A stretch of 64,000 bases of DNA, taken from assembly GCA_017474455.1 (NCBI GenBank), contig JAFVHP010000033.1, forward strand, positions 84,970 to 148,969, given 5' to 3'. The DNA comes from Lachnospiraceae bacterium. GTDB lineage: Bacteria; Bacillota; Clostridia; Lachnospirales; Lachnospiraceae. Below, piece after piece: positions 8,459-17,280 of this stretch; positions within the stretch are counted from its first letter, which is position 1, and every line of letters begins with the position of its first letter. The position numbers were made by a program, and so were the translations under genes. The notes beneath the pieces are model-generated. The model ran no database searches, was not told the origin of the DNA, and saw nothing but the letters and a program-made list of their open reading frames with translations.

Positions 8459-8790
8459 ATAAGATAGATTTTTAAATCAGTTTTTCCGGCCGCGCAGGAA
8501 AAAAACACACCCTCCAGACAGATGTTGGCTATTTTTACGAAAACGTTAACGGACTTCTGTCACCGGTGAATCGTAAAATAACAAACCTTTCCCCGGCATC
8601 AGGCTTAAATTTTCCGCCATTTCCCGCAAGTTGTACTACTTTTATTATTATATCACAAAGTTGTATTTATCCGGTTTAACGGTTTTGCGGACAGGGGCCC
8701 GAGGCGTATTGACGTTGATTTTCCGGCATGTTTTGATAGATTCAGCAGGGCATATACGCCCAACCAGATGAATCTAAAGGAGGAAAAACG
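8459..8790. promoter_or_regulatory. Divergent regulatory region of repressor and sugar importer
   Basis: This 332-bp gap holds no gene. Features seen: a cre-like palindromic core CGAAAACGTTAACG at 8538-8551, a possible CcpA site; a GTAC-centred palindrome at 8628-8641; a second AAGTTGTA half-site at 8658-8665; and a weak promoter toward the importer with TTGACG at 8709-8714. The importer start follows an AAAGGAGG site. Confidence 0.45.
8628..8641. promoter_or_regulatory. Candidate operator for the GntR/LacI-type repressor
   Basis: AAGTTGTACTACTT reads the same on both strands at 12 of 14 positions, with GTAC at its centre. It resembles the AraR operator type (TTGTAC half-sites). It lies upstream of the importer genes and next to the repressor gene. 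Confidence 0.4.
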
Positions 8791-9849
8791 ATGAAAAAGA
8801 TTTTAGCTCTCGTTATGACTGCATGCATAGTCATGGGACTGGCCGGATGCGCAGTTCCGGCTGCATCTTCCGCTCCCGCAGCTCCTGCCGCCGAGGCACC
8901 TGCAGCAGCAGAGGAAGAACCCGCCGCTGAAGCTCCCGCTCCCGCAGCCGAAGGCCTGATCAAGGTCGGCGTTGTCAACAACCCGCCTTCAGAGTCCGGC
9001 TATCGTGAAGCCAATGTAAATGACTTCATCAGCGTATTCACACCCGAGAACGGCTATGACGCCAAGTTCTATTACAGCATCAAGAACGATGAGCAGCTGA
9101 GCGCTGCCAGACAGTTCATCACCGACGGTGTTGACTATCTCCTGATCTCCGCCGCTGAGACGACCGGCTGGGATGCAGTCCTTAAAGATGCGCAGGATGC
9201 CGGCATCGGCGTTTTCCTGTTCGACCGTATGATCGACTGCGATCCTTCCCTGTTTGAAGCCGCTGTTGTTTCCGATATGGCACAGGAAGGTGAAACAGCT
9301 GTCAGCTGGCTGCTTTCCCTTGACCTTCCCGAATACAATGTCATTCACATCCAGGGCGCTATGGGTTCCGATGCACAGCTTGGCCGTACAGGCGCTCTTG
9401 ACGAACAGTTTGAGTCCGGCAAGATGAACAAAGTCGTTCAGCAGACAGCTACATGGGATGAAGCGGAAGCAAAGAAGATCGTTGAATCCGTTATCAACTC
9501 CAAAGAGCCGTTCAACGTGATCTACGCAGAGAACGACGGTATGGCAAAGGGCGCTGTTGCAGCTCTTGACGAAGCCGGCATTACACACGGCGTAGACAAG
9601 GACGTCGTAGTCATGGGCTTTGACTGCAACAAGTGGGCACTCCGCGAACTGCTCGCAGGCAACTGGAACTATGACGGACAGTGCAGCCCGTTCCAGGCAC
9701 AGGTCATCAGCGACATGATCCAGACACTGCAGAGCGGCGGCGCGATCGAAGGCCTGAACGATGCGAAGCAGATCATCTCTGTTGAAAAGGGCTTCGACGC
9801 TCGTGAGATCACCGAGGAAGATATCGCTACATACGGCCTCGGCGAATAA
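8791..9849 (+). CDS. Sugar ABC importer, substrate-binding lipoprotein (YtfQ-like)
   Basis: A 352-residue lipoprotein with lipobox LAGC and a 35-residue Ala/Pro/Glu-rich linker before the binding domain. The domain begins IKVGVVNNPPSESGYREAN and contains DYLLISAAETTGWDAVL, VIHIQGAMGS and IYAENDGMAKGA, the usual layout of type-I sugar-binding proteins related to YtfQ. It is the first gene of a four-gene importer operon. A stable hairpin at 9905-9953 separates it from the ATPase gene, which would leave more binding protein than transporter mRNA. It is similar to, but distinct from, the 6195 product. Codon use is strongly biased to few codons, which suggests high expression. Confidence 0.92.
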   Translation: MKKILALVMTACIVMGLAGCAVPAASSAPAAPAAEAPAAAEEEPAAEAPAPAAEGLIKVGVVNNPPSESGYREANVNDFISVFTPENGYDAKFYYSIKNDEQLSAARQFITDGVDYLLISAAETTGWDAVLKDAQDAGIGVFLFDRMIDCDPSLFEAAVVSDMAQEGETAVSWLLSLDLPEYNVIHIQGAMGSDAQLGRTGALDEQFESGKMNKVVQQTATWDEAEAKKIVESVINSKEPFNVIYAENDGMAKGAVAALDEAGITHGVDKDVVVMGFDCNKWALRELLAGNWNYDGQCSPFQAQVISDMIQTLQSGGAIEGLNDAKQIISVEKGFDAREITEEDIATYGLGE

Positions 9850-9904
9850 TAAGGGAAGCAGGCCGGATAAGTCTGCAGTACCGGGTACCATAAGATAAAC
9901 AGGA

Positions 9905-9953
9905 AAGCGCGGTGTGGAACAGGGTGGATTAGCCCGCGGTCCGCACCGCGCTT
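9905..9953 (+). terminator. Intercistronic stem-loop after the binding-protein gene
   Basis: The arms AAGCGCGGTG and CACCGCGCTT are separated by 29 nt and followed by ATTTTTA. This is probably a partial terminator or 3'-end stabiliser that lets binding-protein mRNA exceed that of the ATPase and permeases. A similar hairpin occupies the same position in the BMP operon (53836-53867). Confidence 0.55.
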
Positions 9954-9985
9954 ATTTTTAAAGGAACAGGACAGGAGAATAGCGG

Positions 9986-11500
9986 ATGGAAAACGATGTT
10001 TTGTTAACTATGCGCGGAATCTGCAAATCCTTTCCAAACGTCAGAGCCTTGAATAACGTGGATTTCACGCTCAGAAAAGGGATGATCCACGCGCTGATGG
10101 GCGAGAACGGCGCCGGAAAATCAACACTGATCAAAGTGCTGACCGGCGTTTACACCATGGACGAAGGGGAGATCCGCATAGACGGGGAGGAGGGTGCCAT
10201 CAGCATCCGGTCCCCGCAGGAAGCCCGCAGCCACGGGATCAGCACGGTGTACCAGGAAGTAACACTGTGCCCGAACCTGACCGTGGCCGAGAACATGTTC
10301 ATAGGCCGTTCGGAAAGAAAGACCGTGGACTGGAAAGGTACGGAAAAAAGAGCCGGTGAACTTCTGGAGAGCCTCGGGATCCCCGCAAGGCCCAGGCAGC
10401 AGCTGGGCAGCTGTTCGCTTGCGGTCCAGCAGATGGTCGCGATCGCCAGGGCAGTGGACACAGACTGCAAGGTCCTGATCCTGGACGAGCCGACTTCTTC
10501 GCTGGACGATAATGAGGTCGCCATGCTTTTCAGGCTGATGAGGGACCTTAAGTCGCGAGGCGTCGGGATCATCTTTGTCACGCACTTACTTGAACAGGTC
10601 TATGAAGTCAGCGACCAGATCACAGTCCTCCGGAACGGTGAACTGGTGGGCGAATACGAAGTAAAGGATCTTCCTCAGGTCGAACTGGTCGAAAAGATGA
10701 TCGGCAAGGACCTGGACGACCTGTCCAAATTAAAGGGCAGCGTACCTGCCGGCGGCACCGGGAAAGAGATCCTCTATGAAGCGGAAGGGCTTTCCAGCAG
10801 TGAGAGCAGGCCTTTCGACTTCCATATCGCGAAGGGCGAAGTGAACGGTTTTACCGGCCTTCTGGGCTCGGGGCGCAGTGAAAGCGTCAGGGCCATCTTC
10901 GGTGCGGATACGGTGACGGGCGGCAAAGTGAAGGTGGAAGGAAAAGAAGTAAAGATCACGAAACCGCTGGACGCCATGAAGAACGGCATCGGATATCTTG
11001 CGGAAGACCGCAAGCGCGACGGTATCATCGCGGACCTTTCCGTCAGAGAGAACATCATTCTTGCCCTGCAGGTGATCAGGGGCATCATGCACCCGATCTC
11101 CCGTTCGCAGGCAGAGGCCTTCGCTGATGAATATATAAAGGCGTTGGATATCAAGACCTCTTCACCGGAAACACCGGTGGGCCTGCTTTCCGGCGGCAAC
11201 CAGCAGAAGGTCATCCTGGCCAGGTGGCTTCTGACACATCCCAAGTACCTGATCCTGGACGAACCCACCCGCGGTATCGACGTAGGGACAAAAACGGAGA
11301 TCCAGCGGCTGGTCTTAAAACTTGCGGAGGAAGGCATGAGCATCACGTTCATTTCCTCCGAGATCGAAGAAATGCTGAGAACCTGTTCCAGGCTCATCGT
11401 CATGCGCGACAGGAATATCGTCGGTGAGCTGACGGGCGACGACCTGACACAGGAACGGGTAATGCGCACCATAGCGAAAGGAGGCGGCAAGGATGAATAA
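9986..11500 (+). CDS. Sugar ABC importer, double ATPase subunit (YtfR/RbsA type)
   Basis: A 504-residue protein with two ATP-binding cassettes in tandem, as in RbsA, MglA and YtfR. The first has Walker A GENGAGKST (residues 39-47), a degenerate signature in LGSCSLAVQQ and Walker B VLILDEPTSSLDD. The second has the altered P-loop GLLGSGRSE, a good signature LLSGGNQQK and Walker B YLILDEPTRGID. It powers uptake through the two permeases encoded next. Its stop codon overlaps the first permease start by 8 nt (GATGAATAA). The ATG at 9986 has an AGGAGAA site. Confidence 0.94.
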   Translation: MENDVLLTMRGICKSFPNVRALNNVDFTLRKGMIHALMGENGAGKSTLIKVLTGVYTMDEGEIRIDGEEGAISIRSPQEARSHGISTVYQEVTLCPNLTVAENMFIGRSERKTVDWKGTEKRAGELLESLGIPARPRQQLGSCSLAVQQMVAIARAVDTDCKVLILDEPTSSLDDNEVAMLFRLMRDLKSRGVGIIFVTHLLEQVYEVSDQITVLRNGELVGEYEVKDLPQVELVEKMIGKDLDDLSKLKGSVPAGGTGKEILYEAEGLSSSESRPFDFHIAKGEVNGFTGLLGSGRSESVRAIFGADTVTGGKVKVEGKEVKITKPLDAMKNGIGYLAEDRKRDGIIADLSVRENIILALQVIRGIMHPISRSQAEAFADEYIKALDIKTSSPETPVGLLSGGNQQKVILARWLLTHPKYLILDEPTRGIDVGTKTEIQRLVLKLAEEGMSITFISSEIEEMLRTCSRLIVMRDRNIVGELTGDDLTQERVMRTIAKGGGKDE

Positions 11501-12563
11501 GAAAAAACTGTTTGCCTTTAATTCGCAGCTGCTGATCCCGGTCATTGCCATCGTGATCCTCGTGATCTTCAACCTGTTCAGGGATCCGTCGTTCTTCTCC
11601 GTCAGCATAGCGTCCAACAACAACGGCGATCCGGTCCTGCAGGGCAACCTGATCTCGATCCTGAACGGTGCGTCCGAACTGGTCATTCTTGCCATGGGCA
11701 TGACCCTTGTGACGGCGGCCTGCGGAGGACAGGATATTTCCGTAGGCGCCCTTTCCGCGATCGCGGGCAGCGTATTTGTAAAAGTCTTAAAGAGCGGCGG
11801 CAGCATCAGCCCCGGCCTGGTGATCGGAGGCTTTCTGTGCTGCTGTATCGTGGCGATGATCTTCGGCGCTTTCAACGGTACGTTGGTCTCCGTTTTCGGC
11901 ATCCAGCCCATGATCGCGACGCTGATCCTCTTTACCTGCGGACGCAGCATCGCCTACTGGATCAACGGAGGCGCGACACCGACCGTAACGAGCCCCGTCA
12001 TTACGGCGATAGGCGGTTTCATACCGGGGATCCCGGTACCGACGCCCATCCTGATCGTCATCCTGGCGGCGTGCCTGTTCGCACTGCTTTTCCGTTTTAC
12101 CACACTGGGCCTGTATATCCAGTCTGTCGGCATCAACCAGGCCGCGTCCCGGCTGAACGGTATCCATAACGTAGGCATAAAGCTCCTGTCCTTCATCATC
12201 CTGGGCGCGTGCTGCGCGGTCTCCGGCGTGATCGGCGTCAGCCGCCTGGGCCTCATCAACCATGAGACGCTGCTCCTGAATATCGAGATGGACGCCATCC
12301 TCGCGGTCGCCATCGGCGGCAACAGCCTGGGCGGCGGCAGGTTCAACATGATCGGATCGGTCATCGGAGCCTATGCCATCCAGATGCTGACGATCACTCT
12401 CTATGCGATGAAGGTGCCTTCCACGGACGTGAAGGCTTACAAGGCAGTCGTCATTATCCTCCTGGTCGTGATCGGGTCTCCGGTCGTCAAGGAAGCGGCA
12501 GGCCGCTTCTGGAAGAAGATCAGTGAAAAGGGCACTGCAGGGACCGGAAAGGAGGCGGCATGA
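11493..12563 (+). CDS. Sugar ABC importer, first permease (YtfT-like)
   Basis: A 356-residue integral membrane protein of the RbsC/AraH permease family. It has about eight to ten membrane segments and the family motifs LVTAACGGQDISVGAL (around residues 70-86) and AVAIGGNSLGGGRFNMIGSVIGA in the last third. The order of binding protein, ATPase and two different permeases is that of E. coli ytfQ-ytfR-ytfT-yjfF, which imports galactofuranose; the substrate here is inferred only from that similarity. The gene overlaps the ATPase by 8 nt and the next permease by 4 nt. Confidence 0.9.
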   Translation: MNKKKLFAFNSQLLIPVIAIVILVIFNLFRDPSFFSVSIASNNNGDPVLQGNLISILNGASELVILAMGMTLVTAACGGQDISVGALSAIAGSVFVKVLKSGGSISPGLVIGGFLCCCIVAMIFGAFNGTLVSVFGIQPMIATLILFTCGRSIAYWINGGATPTVTSPVITAIGGFIPGIPVPTPILIVILAACLFALLFRFTTLGLYIQSVGINQAASRLNGIHNVGIKLLSFIILGACCAVSGVIGVSRLGLINHETLLLNIEMDAILAVAIGGNSLGGGRFNMIGSVIGAYAIQMLTITLYAMKVPSTDVKAYKAVVIILLVVIGSPVVKEAAGRFWKKISEKGTAGTGKEAA

Positions 12564-13633
12564 TCATGAATAAGAACGAAAACAGCCGCCCCGTGCGCGT
12601 ACGTGAACCGATCACCGACACACAGCTCCTCATAACGATCACGGTCTGCATCTTTTTCTTCATGTACATCCTGGCGATGCTGATCTGGGGAGGCGGCTTC
12701 CGCAAGCCGCAGATGATCTTCGACATCCTGAACGATAACGCCTACCTGATCATTATCTCCTGCGGCCTGACGGTCGTCATGATCACGGGCAGCATCGATA
12801 TTTCCGTAGGCGGCGTGACGGCGCTGGTCGCCATGGCCGACGTCATGATACTGAGCGGCCATGCCGGGCCTTTTTCCGGCATCCCGGAAAAGTCACGCAT
12901 CGTCCTCGCCTTCTGCATGGCGTTGTTCATCGGCCTTTTGTACGGGCTGATACAGGGATATCTGATCGCCTATCTGGAGATACAGCCGTTCATCATTACC
13001 CTGGCCGGAATGTTCTTCGCCAGGGGCATGATCACCATCATCAGCGTGGATCCCCAGAAAGCGCCCCAGAACCTGATGGACATCCTCCAGAAGAGGATCG
13101 AGATCCCCTGGCTCGGCTCGCCCAACAAAAAAGGCGTGATCATACCGGCAAGGATGGAGATCGGCGTAGTCATCGCCCTGGTGATCGTCGCCCTCATATT
13201 CATCCTCCTGACCAGGTTCCGGCTCGGCCGTCATTTCTACGCGGTCGGCGGCAACCGGCAGAGCGCGCTGATGCTCGGTGTCAATGTCAAAAAGACCCGT
13301 TTTATGGCGCACCTGATCAGCGGCCTCCTGGCGGGCATCGCCGGATTCGTGTTCATGATGCATACAGGGGCCGGCAACGCCACCAACGCGACGGCGGCTG
13401 AGATGAACGCCATCGCTTCCTCCATTATCGGCGGTACGCTCCTGACCGGCGGCGTCGGCAACGTCATCGGTACACTGTTCGGCGTACTGACCCTTTCCAC
13501 AATCAAATCGATCGTGACGACCTCCGGCTTAAGAGACCCCTGGTGGCAGAGCATCACCACCGGCGCCATGCTTTGCTTCTTCATCCTGCTGCAGAGCGTC
13601 GTCCTGATGCAGAAACATAAGAGAAGCAAATAA
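12560..13633 (+). CDS. Sugar ABC importer, second permease (YjfF-like)
   Basis: A 357-residue membrane protein of the same permease family as the preceding gene, with SCGLTVVMITGSIDISVGGV and SSIIGGTLLTGGVGNVIGTL motifs. The ATG at 12560 overlaps the previous stop codon (ATGA). The second ATG at 12566 is 10 nt from the GGAGG site and may be used instead. With the preceding gene it should form a heterodimeric channel. The last gene of the operon, it is followed by a strong terminator at 13712-13758. Confidence 0.9.
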   Translation: MIMNKNENSRPVRVREPITDTQLLITITVCIFFFMYILAMLIWGGGFRKPQMIFDILNDNAYLIIISCGLTVVMITGSIDISVGGVTALVAMADVMILSGHAGPFSGIPEKSRIVLAFCMALFIGLLYGLIQGYLIAYLEIQPFIITLAGMFFARGMITIISVDPQKAPQNLMDILQKRIEIPWLGSPNKKGVIIPARMEIGVVIALVIVALIFILLTRFRLGRHFYAVGGNRQSALMLGVNVKKTRFMAHLISGLLAGIAGFVFMMHTGAGNATNATAAEMNAIASSIIGGTLLTGGVGNVIGTLFGVLTLSTIKSIVTTSGLRDPWWQSITTGAMLCFFILLQSVVLMQKHKRSK

Positions 13634-13711
13634 TCTGCTAATAATTTGCAAATAACCTGTTAGTAACCTGCAAACCGATACCTTTTTTTCAATGTTCCCT
13701 CTTTAATAGCA

Positions 13712-13758
13712 AGCAGAAAAGAGAAACGGCATACTCCCTCCCGTTTCTCTTTTCTGCT
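13712..13758 (+). terminator. Terminator of the sugar-importer operon
   Basis: A perfect 18-bp stem (13712-13729 with 13741-13758) and an 11-nt loop, followed by GTTTA. An earlier C-TTTTTTT run lies at 13682-13688. Confidence 0.8.
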
Positions 13759-13855
13759 GTTTAGGGTGAAAACAAATCAGAAGACCAATAGAAGCAGGTT
13801 AATTTGAAGCAAATTTGTTTGAAGAAGATTTAATCGAAGCATAGTGATTCGGACT

Positions 13856-14623
13856 TTCGGCCTGCCAGTAGATATTTGAATTCCAGGCCGTCTCAGAGGA
13901 CCATAGAAGCGTTTTTATTCGGCCTGCCAGCTGAAACGTGAATCCTAGGCCGTCGTCGGTTCGGCCTGTTGAGCTGGATTTGTTGATCAGGCCGTCTGTT
14001 GACGGTGGTCAGACTTGGTTTCGACGGCCTGGGAATCAAAAATAGCAACCTAGGCCGAATCAGAAGACCATAAAAGCAGATTAATTCGGCCTGCCAGTTG
14101 AAATTTGAATTCCAGGCCGTCGTTGGTTCGGCCTGATGTGCTGGATTTGTTGATCAGGCCGTCTTTTGACAGAGGTCAGGCATGTTTTCGACGGCCTGGG
14201 AGTCAAAAATGGCATCCTAGGCCGTCTCAGACGACCAAACAAGCCACTAAATTCGGCCTGCCAGCTGATATCTGAATTCCAGGCCGTCCTCGGTTCGGCC
14301 TGTTGAGCTGGATTTGTTGATCAGGCCGTCTGTTGACGGTGGTCAGACTTGGTTTCGACGGCCTGGGAATCAAAAATGGCAACCTAGGCCGAATCAGAAG
14401 ACCATATAAGCAGATTAATTCGGCCTGCCAGCTGATATTTGAATTGCAGGCCGTCGTCGGTTCGGCCTGTTGTGCTAGATTTGCTGATCAGGCCGTCGGT
14501 TGACAGAGATCAGACATGATTTCGACGGCCTGGGAATCAAAAATGGCATCTTAAGCCGTCTCAGAAGACCGTAGAAGCAAGTTTATTCGGCCTGCCAGTT
14601 AAAATTTGAATTCTAGGCCGATC
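13856..14623. repeat. Array of 37-nt TTCGGCCT/AGGCCGTC elements with 167-bp higher-order period
   Basis: Fourteen copies of a 37-nt element that begins TTCGGCCT and ends AGGCCGTC or AGGCCGAA, with a 7-bp terminal inverted repeat CGGCCTG/CAGGCCG. Three types recur in fixed order. Type A starts at 13856, 13918, 14085, 14252, 14419 and 14586. Type B starts at 13960, 14127, 14294 and 14461. Type C, in inverted orientation, starts at 14023, 14190, 14357 and 14524. All type B and C copies, and the type A copies from 13918 on, are spaced exactly 167 bp apart. Linkers are 5, 26 and 25 nt. Copies 1 and 3, and copies 2 and 4, are most alike, which suggests a 334-bp dimer was duplicated. No gene is visible inside. 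Confidence 0.92.
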
Positions 14624-14661
14624 GAATAGAGCATTGCTGGTATAGAAATATAAAATACAGA

Positions 14662-14695
14662 AATACCGCCCGGACGTAATAGACCGGGCGGTATT
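14662..14695 (-). terminator. Terminator of the DUF4353 gene
   Basis: A perfect 12-bp stem AATACCGCCCGG/CCGGGCGGTATT with a 10-nt loop. On the minus strand it is followed by the T-rich TTCTGTATTTT. It lies 34 bp past the stop codon of the DUF4353 gene. Confidence 0.75.
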
Positions 14696-14729
14696 ACCAT
14701 GTATCGATTTAATGTGCTCCGGAAGCGGA

Positions 14730-16250
14730 TCACCTTCCCGGTCCGCCAGTTCTGTCGTTTGGCATACCGTTCCCCCGGGCAGGCATACCATTTCCCTGGC
14801 CCGGCATACCGTTACCCTGGAAAGGCATGTCTTCCCCCCGGGCAGGCATACCTTCCGGCGGAGCGGGCATATCCTCCTGAGCAGGCATATCTTCCGGCAG
14901 GGCTGGCATATCCTCAGACGGAGCCATTTCCCCGCTGTTCTCCGGTATGTTTCCGTTTCCCTGCATCATGCCGGGCCTGCTGCCCATTCCTCTCATTCCG
15001 CCCAGGCCTCCCATCATCTGGTTTGAAAGGGCTGTCACCTGCGTGCCGTTGACATAGACGGTTCCCCCGTTCAATGAAGCTTTTCCGTCATAGTCAAAAG
15101 CGGAATTGCCGCTGACACGGATCGTGCCGCCGTTGATCGTCAGATTCCCGTTGGAGTCAAAGCCGTCGGTGTCGCCCTGGCCCATGGTGATCTCGATCTC
15201 ACCGCCGTTGATCTCGATGTTTACACTGTAAGCGGTGGATTTGGCAGCAGCGTTGATGCCGTCGTCGCTGGCCGAGATCGTGAAGCTGCCGTCATTGATC
15301 TGGATATTGGTGGATTCAATGCCTTCAACAGCCGTGATATCAAAGGTACCGCCGTCGATCTGCAGGAAAGCGTTGGCCTGGATGCCGTCGTCATCGGCTT
15401 CGATGACAAATGTACCGCCGCCGATCCACATATAGCCGAAGGAATCATCGTCGTCGTTCTCCGCGTGGAAAGCGTCTTTACCGGCTGTGATGTCGAAAGT
15501 ACCGTCCGCGATCACGATGGAATCATTGGCTTCGAATGCCTTTGAAGCGGCTGTGACTTCATATGTGCCGCCGGTCACCTTCAGGTCGTCCTTGGAAGTG
15601 ATGCCGTTGTCGGAGGATTCGATCGTCAGCGTGCCTGTGCCGTTCAGGACGAGGTCGTCTTTGGAAAAGATGACCGCATCCGTGTTGGTATCCCCGTCTG
15701 CGGCAAAATCATCTGTAACAGTCAGGTGGTTTTCGGAATCCGTCGTGGTAACGAAGACCTTGTCGGCATTCACTACATAAATGCAGGGAAAATCTTTGTT
15801 TGTAATGCTCAGACCGTCCAGTACCAGCTGTACCTTCGCTTCGTCCGCGGCTTCGATATAGACTGTCACTTCTTCCGCGCTGCCGGTAAGGACATATACG
15901 CCTTCTTCCGTAATATGGATATCGGTACCGTCTTCAACGGTGTAGTGAACGGTACCGGACAGATCCGCTTCCTGCTGCAGGTCCCTGTCCGAAAACAGGC
16001 CGTCTGTATCGATGAGCGCGGATGTATCCTCAGCGCCCACGGCAGCAGAAGCTGCGCTGGAGGAGTCTGTATTAGAGGGCGCTTCGTTTGAGGCAGCTGC
16101 TGCAGAAGAGGCAGCAACTCCGGAAAGCTCCGTTCCTGTTCCCGCTGCCTGGACCTGCCGGTCGGCGGCTGCCGTGCATCCCAGGACAGAGAAGATTATG
16201 ATACCCGCGGCAATTGCCGCTGCCAGTTTATTTGACTTTTCTTTTCTCAT
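14730..16250 (-). CDS. DUF4353 (Cthe_2159-like) beta-helix surface lipoprotein
   Basis: A 506-residue exported protein with lipobox SVLGC, a Ser/Ala-rich linker to about residue 85, then repeated short beta strands such as GTFDITAGKDAFHAEN and GGTFVIEADDDGIQAN. This pattern is that of DUF4353 proteins; the founding member Cthe_2159 is a right-handed beta helix that binds plant polysaccharide. Many paired acidic residues (DDDD, ADDDG) suggest calcium sites. The last 110 residues form a low-complexity tail of Met, Pro and Gly with repeats like GNGMPGQ and EDMPA. It probably binds carbohydrate at the cell surface. It stands alone between its own terminator and a gap. Confidence 0.85.
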   Translation of the reverse strand: MRKEKSNKLAAAIAAGIIIFSVLGCTAAADRQVQAAGTGTELSGVAASSAAAASNEAPSNTDSSSAASAAVGAEDTSALIDTDGLFSDRDLQQEADLSGTVHYTVEDGTDIHITEEGVYVLTGSAEEVTVYIEAADEAKVQLVLDGLSITNKDFPCIYVVNADKVFVTTTDSENHLTVTDDFAADGDTNTDAVIFSKDDLVLNGTGTLTIESSDNGITSKDDLKVTGGTYEVTAASKAFEANDSIVIADGTFDITAGKDAFHAENDDDDSFGYMWIGGGTFVIEADDDGIQANAFLQIDGGTFDITAVEGIESTNIQINDGSFTISASDDGINAAAKSTAYSVNIEINGGEIEITMGQGDTDGFDSNGNLTINGGTIRVSGNSAFDYDGKASLNGGTVYVNGTQVTALSNQMMGGLGGMRGMGSRPGMMQGNGNIPENSGEMAPSEDMPALPEDMPAQEDMPAPPEGMPARGEDMPFQGNGMPGQGNGMPARGNGMPNDRTGGPGR

Positions 16251-16411
16251 TATGGTTACCTTCCTTTTCTGTAAATGCCGGAAAATATATGATCTTTTCC
16301 ATGTCAGCAGAGCCTTCAGCCGGTAGCTGCGCTTTGCTGATGGAACTGATCATAACGGACGAACCTAAATCGAGCCTAAAGATTTCAGCATGATATACAA
16401 AAAAAGAAAAA

Positions 16412-16435
16412 CCCGGCACAGGGATCTGTGCCGGG
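16412..16435 (-). terminator. Terminator of the nitroreductase/hydrolase operon
   Basis: Stem CCCGGCACAG/CTGTGCCGGG with loop GGAT. On the minus strand it is followed by TTTTTCTTTTTTT. Confidence 0.85.
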
Positions 16436-16463
16436 AAATTGCAAGCTGTTTTATTTTTGCGGG

Positions 16464-17267
16464 TCAGTCCAGCACGACCGTTTCCAGGTCCTCGGGGACC
16501 AGGAGATTACCGCTGTAATATCGGAGGCCTTCTTCTGTGTAAAGCTTTTTCCGGTTTCCCGGATCGCCGTCTTCCGTATGATACAGGATAAGGTTCTGCA
16601 CTTTCAGTTCTTCAGCCAGCCGGCAGGCATCCTTCACGGCCGAATGGCCGATCTTTTTCAGGTCCGGCATACCCGGCGGGCTTACGATGCAGAAAGCTTC
16701 GTGCAGGAGCCATCTGCTGTCCCTGCCGTAACCGAAGCAGCATTCCTTCAGCGGTTCGTCGCCGCAGAAGGTGAACTTTTCCCCGCCTCCCATGTCCATA
16801 CAGTATCCGAACTGCAGATCTTTGTCCGCATGGATATCGAAGAAAGTAAAGCGGTGCCCGTTTATGATGCGTTCCTCCCCGTCACGGACGGTGATGAGGT
16901 TAAGGCCGTTTTCCGTACAGGCCGCAAATTTATCGCCGAACAGCAAAAGCGCAGTCTGCCTGATGATGGAGATCACTTCTTCATGTGCATAGATGTTCAC
17001 GGCTTCTTTCAGGCTGCCCCTGCCGAAGCCGGACAGATACATCCGGATCAGCCAGAACACACCCAGCAGATGGTCCGTATGTTTGTGGGAGATAAAGATC
17101 TCATGAATGTCCCGCCAGCTGTAACCGGCTTTTTCCAGCCGGGAGAGCAGCATGTTCCCTCCGCCGGTATCCGTCAGGAATAGTTTTCCGTCGTCGTCCA
17201 GGATAAAGCAGGTATTGTAATAATTTGTCACGACCGCATGGCCGGTACCCAGCATCGTAAGCTTCAT
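16464..17267 (-). CDS. Metallo-beta-lactamase-fold hydrolase, RNase Z-like
   Basis: A 267-residue enzyme of the metallo-beta-lactamase fold. It begins MKLTMLGTGHAV, as in RNase Z and related hydrolases, and has the zinc motif SHKHTDH (H-x-H-x-D-H) near residue 60. The later ligands are plausibly the Asp in FTFCGDEP and the His in LILYHTEDG. The long exosite of true RNase Z is not apparent, so the substrate is open. The gene starts 13 bp after the nitroreductase gene and shares its transcript; the ribosome site (GAGGCAG) is weak and overlaps the upstream stop. A strong terminator follows. Confidence 0.82.
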   Translation of the reverse strand: MKLTMLGTGHAVVTNYYNTCFILDDDGKLFLTDTGGGNMLLSRLEKAGYSWRDIHEIFISHKHTDHLLGVFWLIRMYLSGFGRGSLKEAVNIYAHEEVISIIRQTALLLFGDKFAACTENGLNLITVRDGEERIINGHRFTFFDIHADKDLQFGYCMDMGGGEKFTFCGDEPLKECCFGYGRDSRWLLHEAFCIVSPPGMPDLKKIGHSAVKDACRLAEELKVQNLILYHTEDGDPGNRKKLYTEEGLRYYSGNLLVPEDLETVVLD

Positions 17268-17280
17268 GTCAGCCGCTGCC

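Noticed and set aside
13856-14623. CRISPR-like regular spacing in the 37-nt element array
   Set aside because: The sequences between elements are themselves repeated, some elements are inverted, and no cas gene is present; this is not a CRISPR array.
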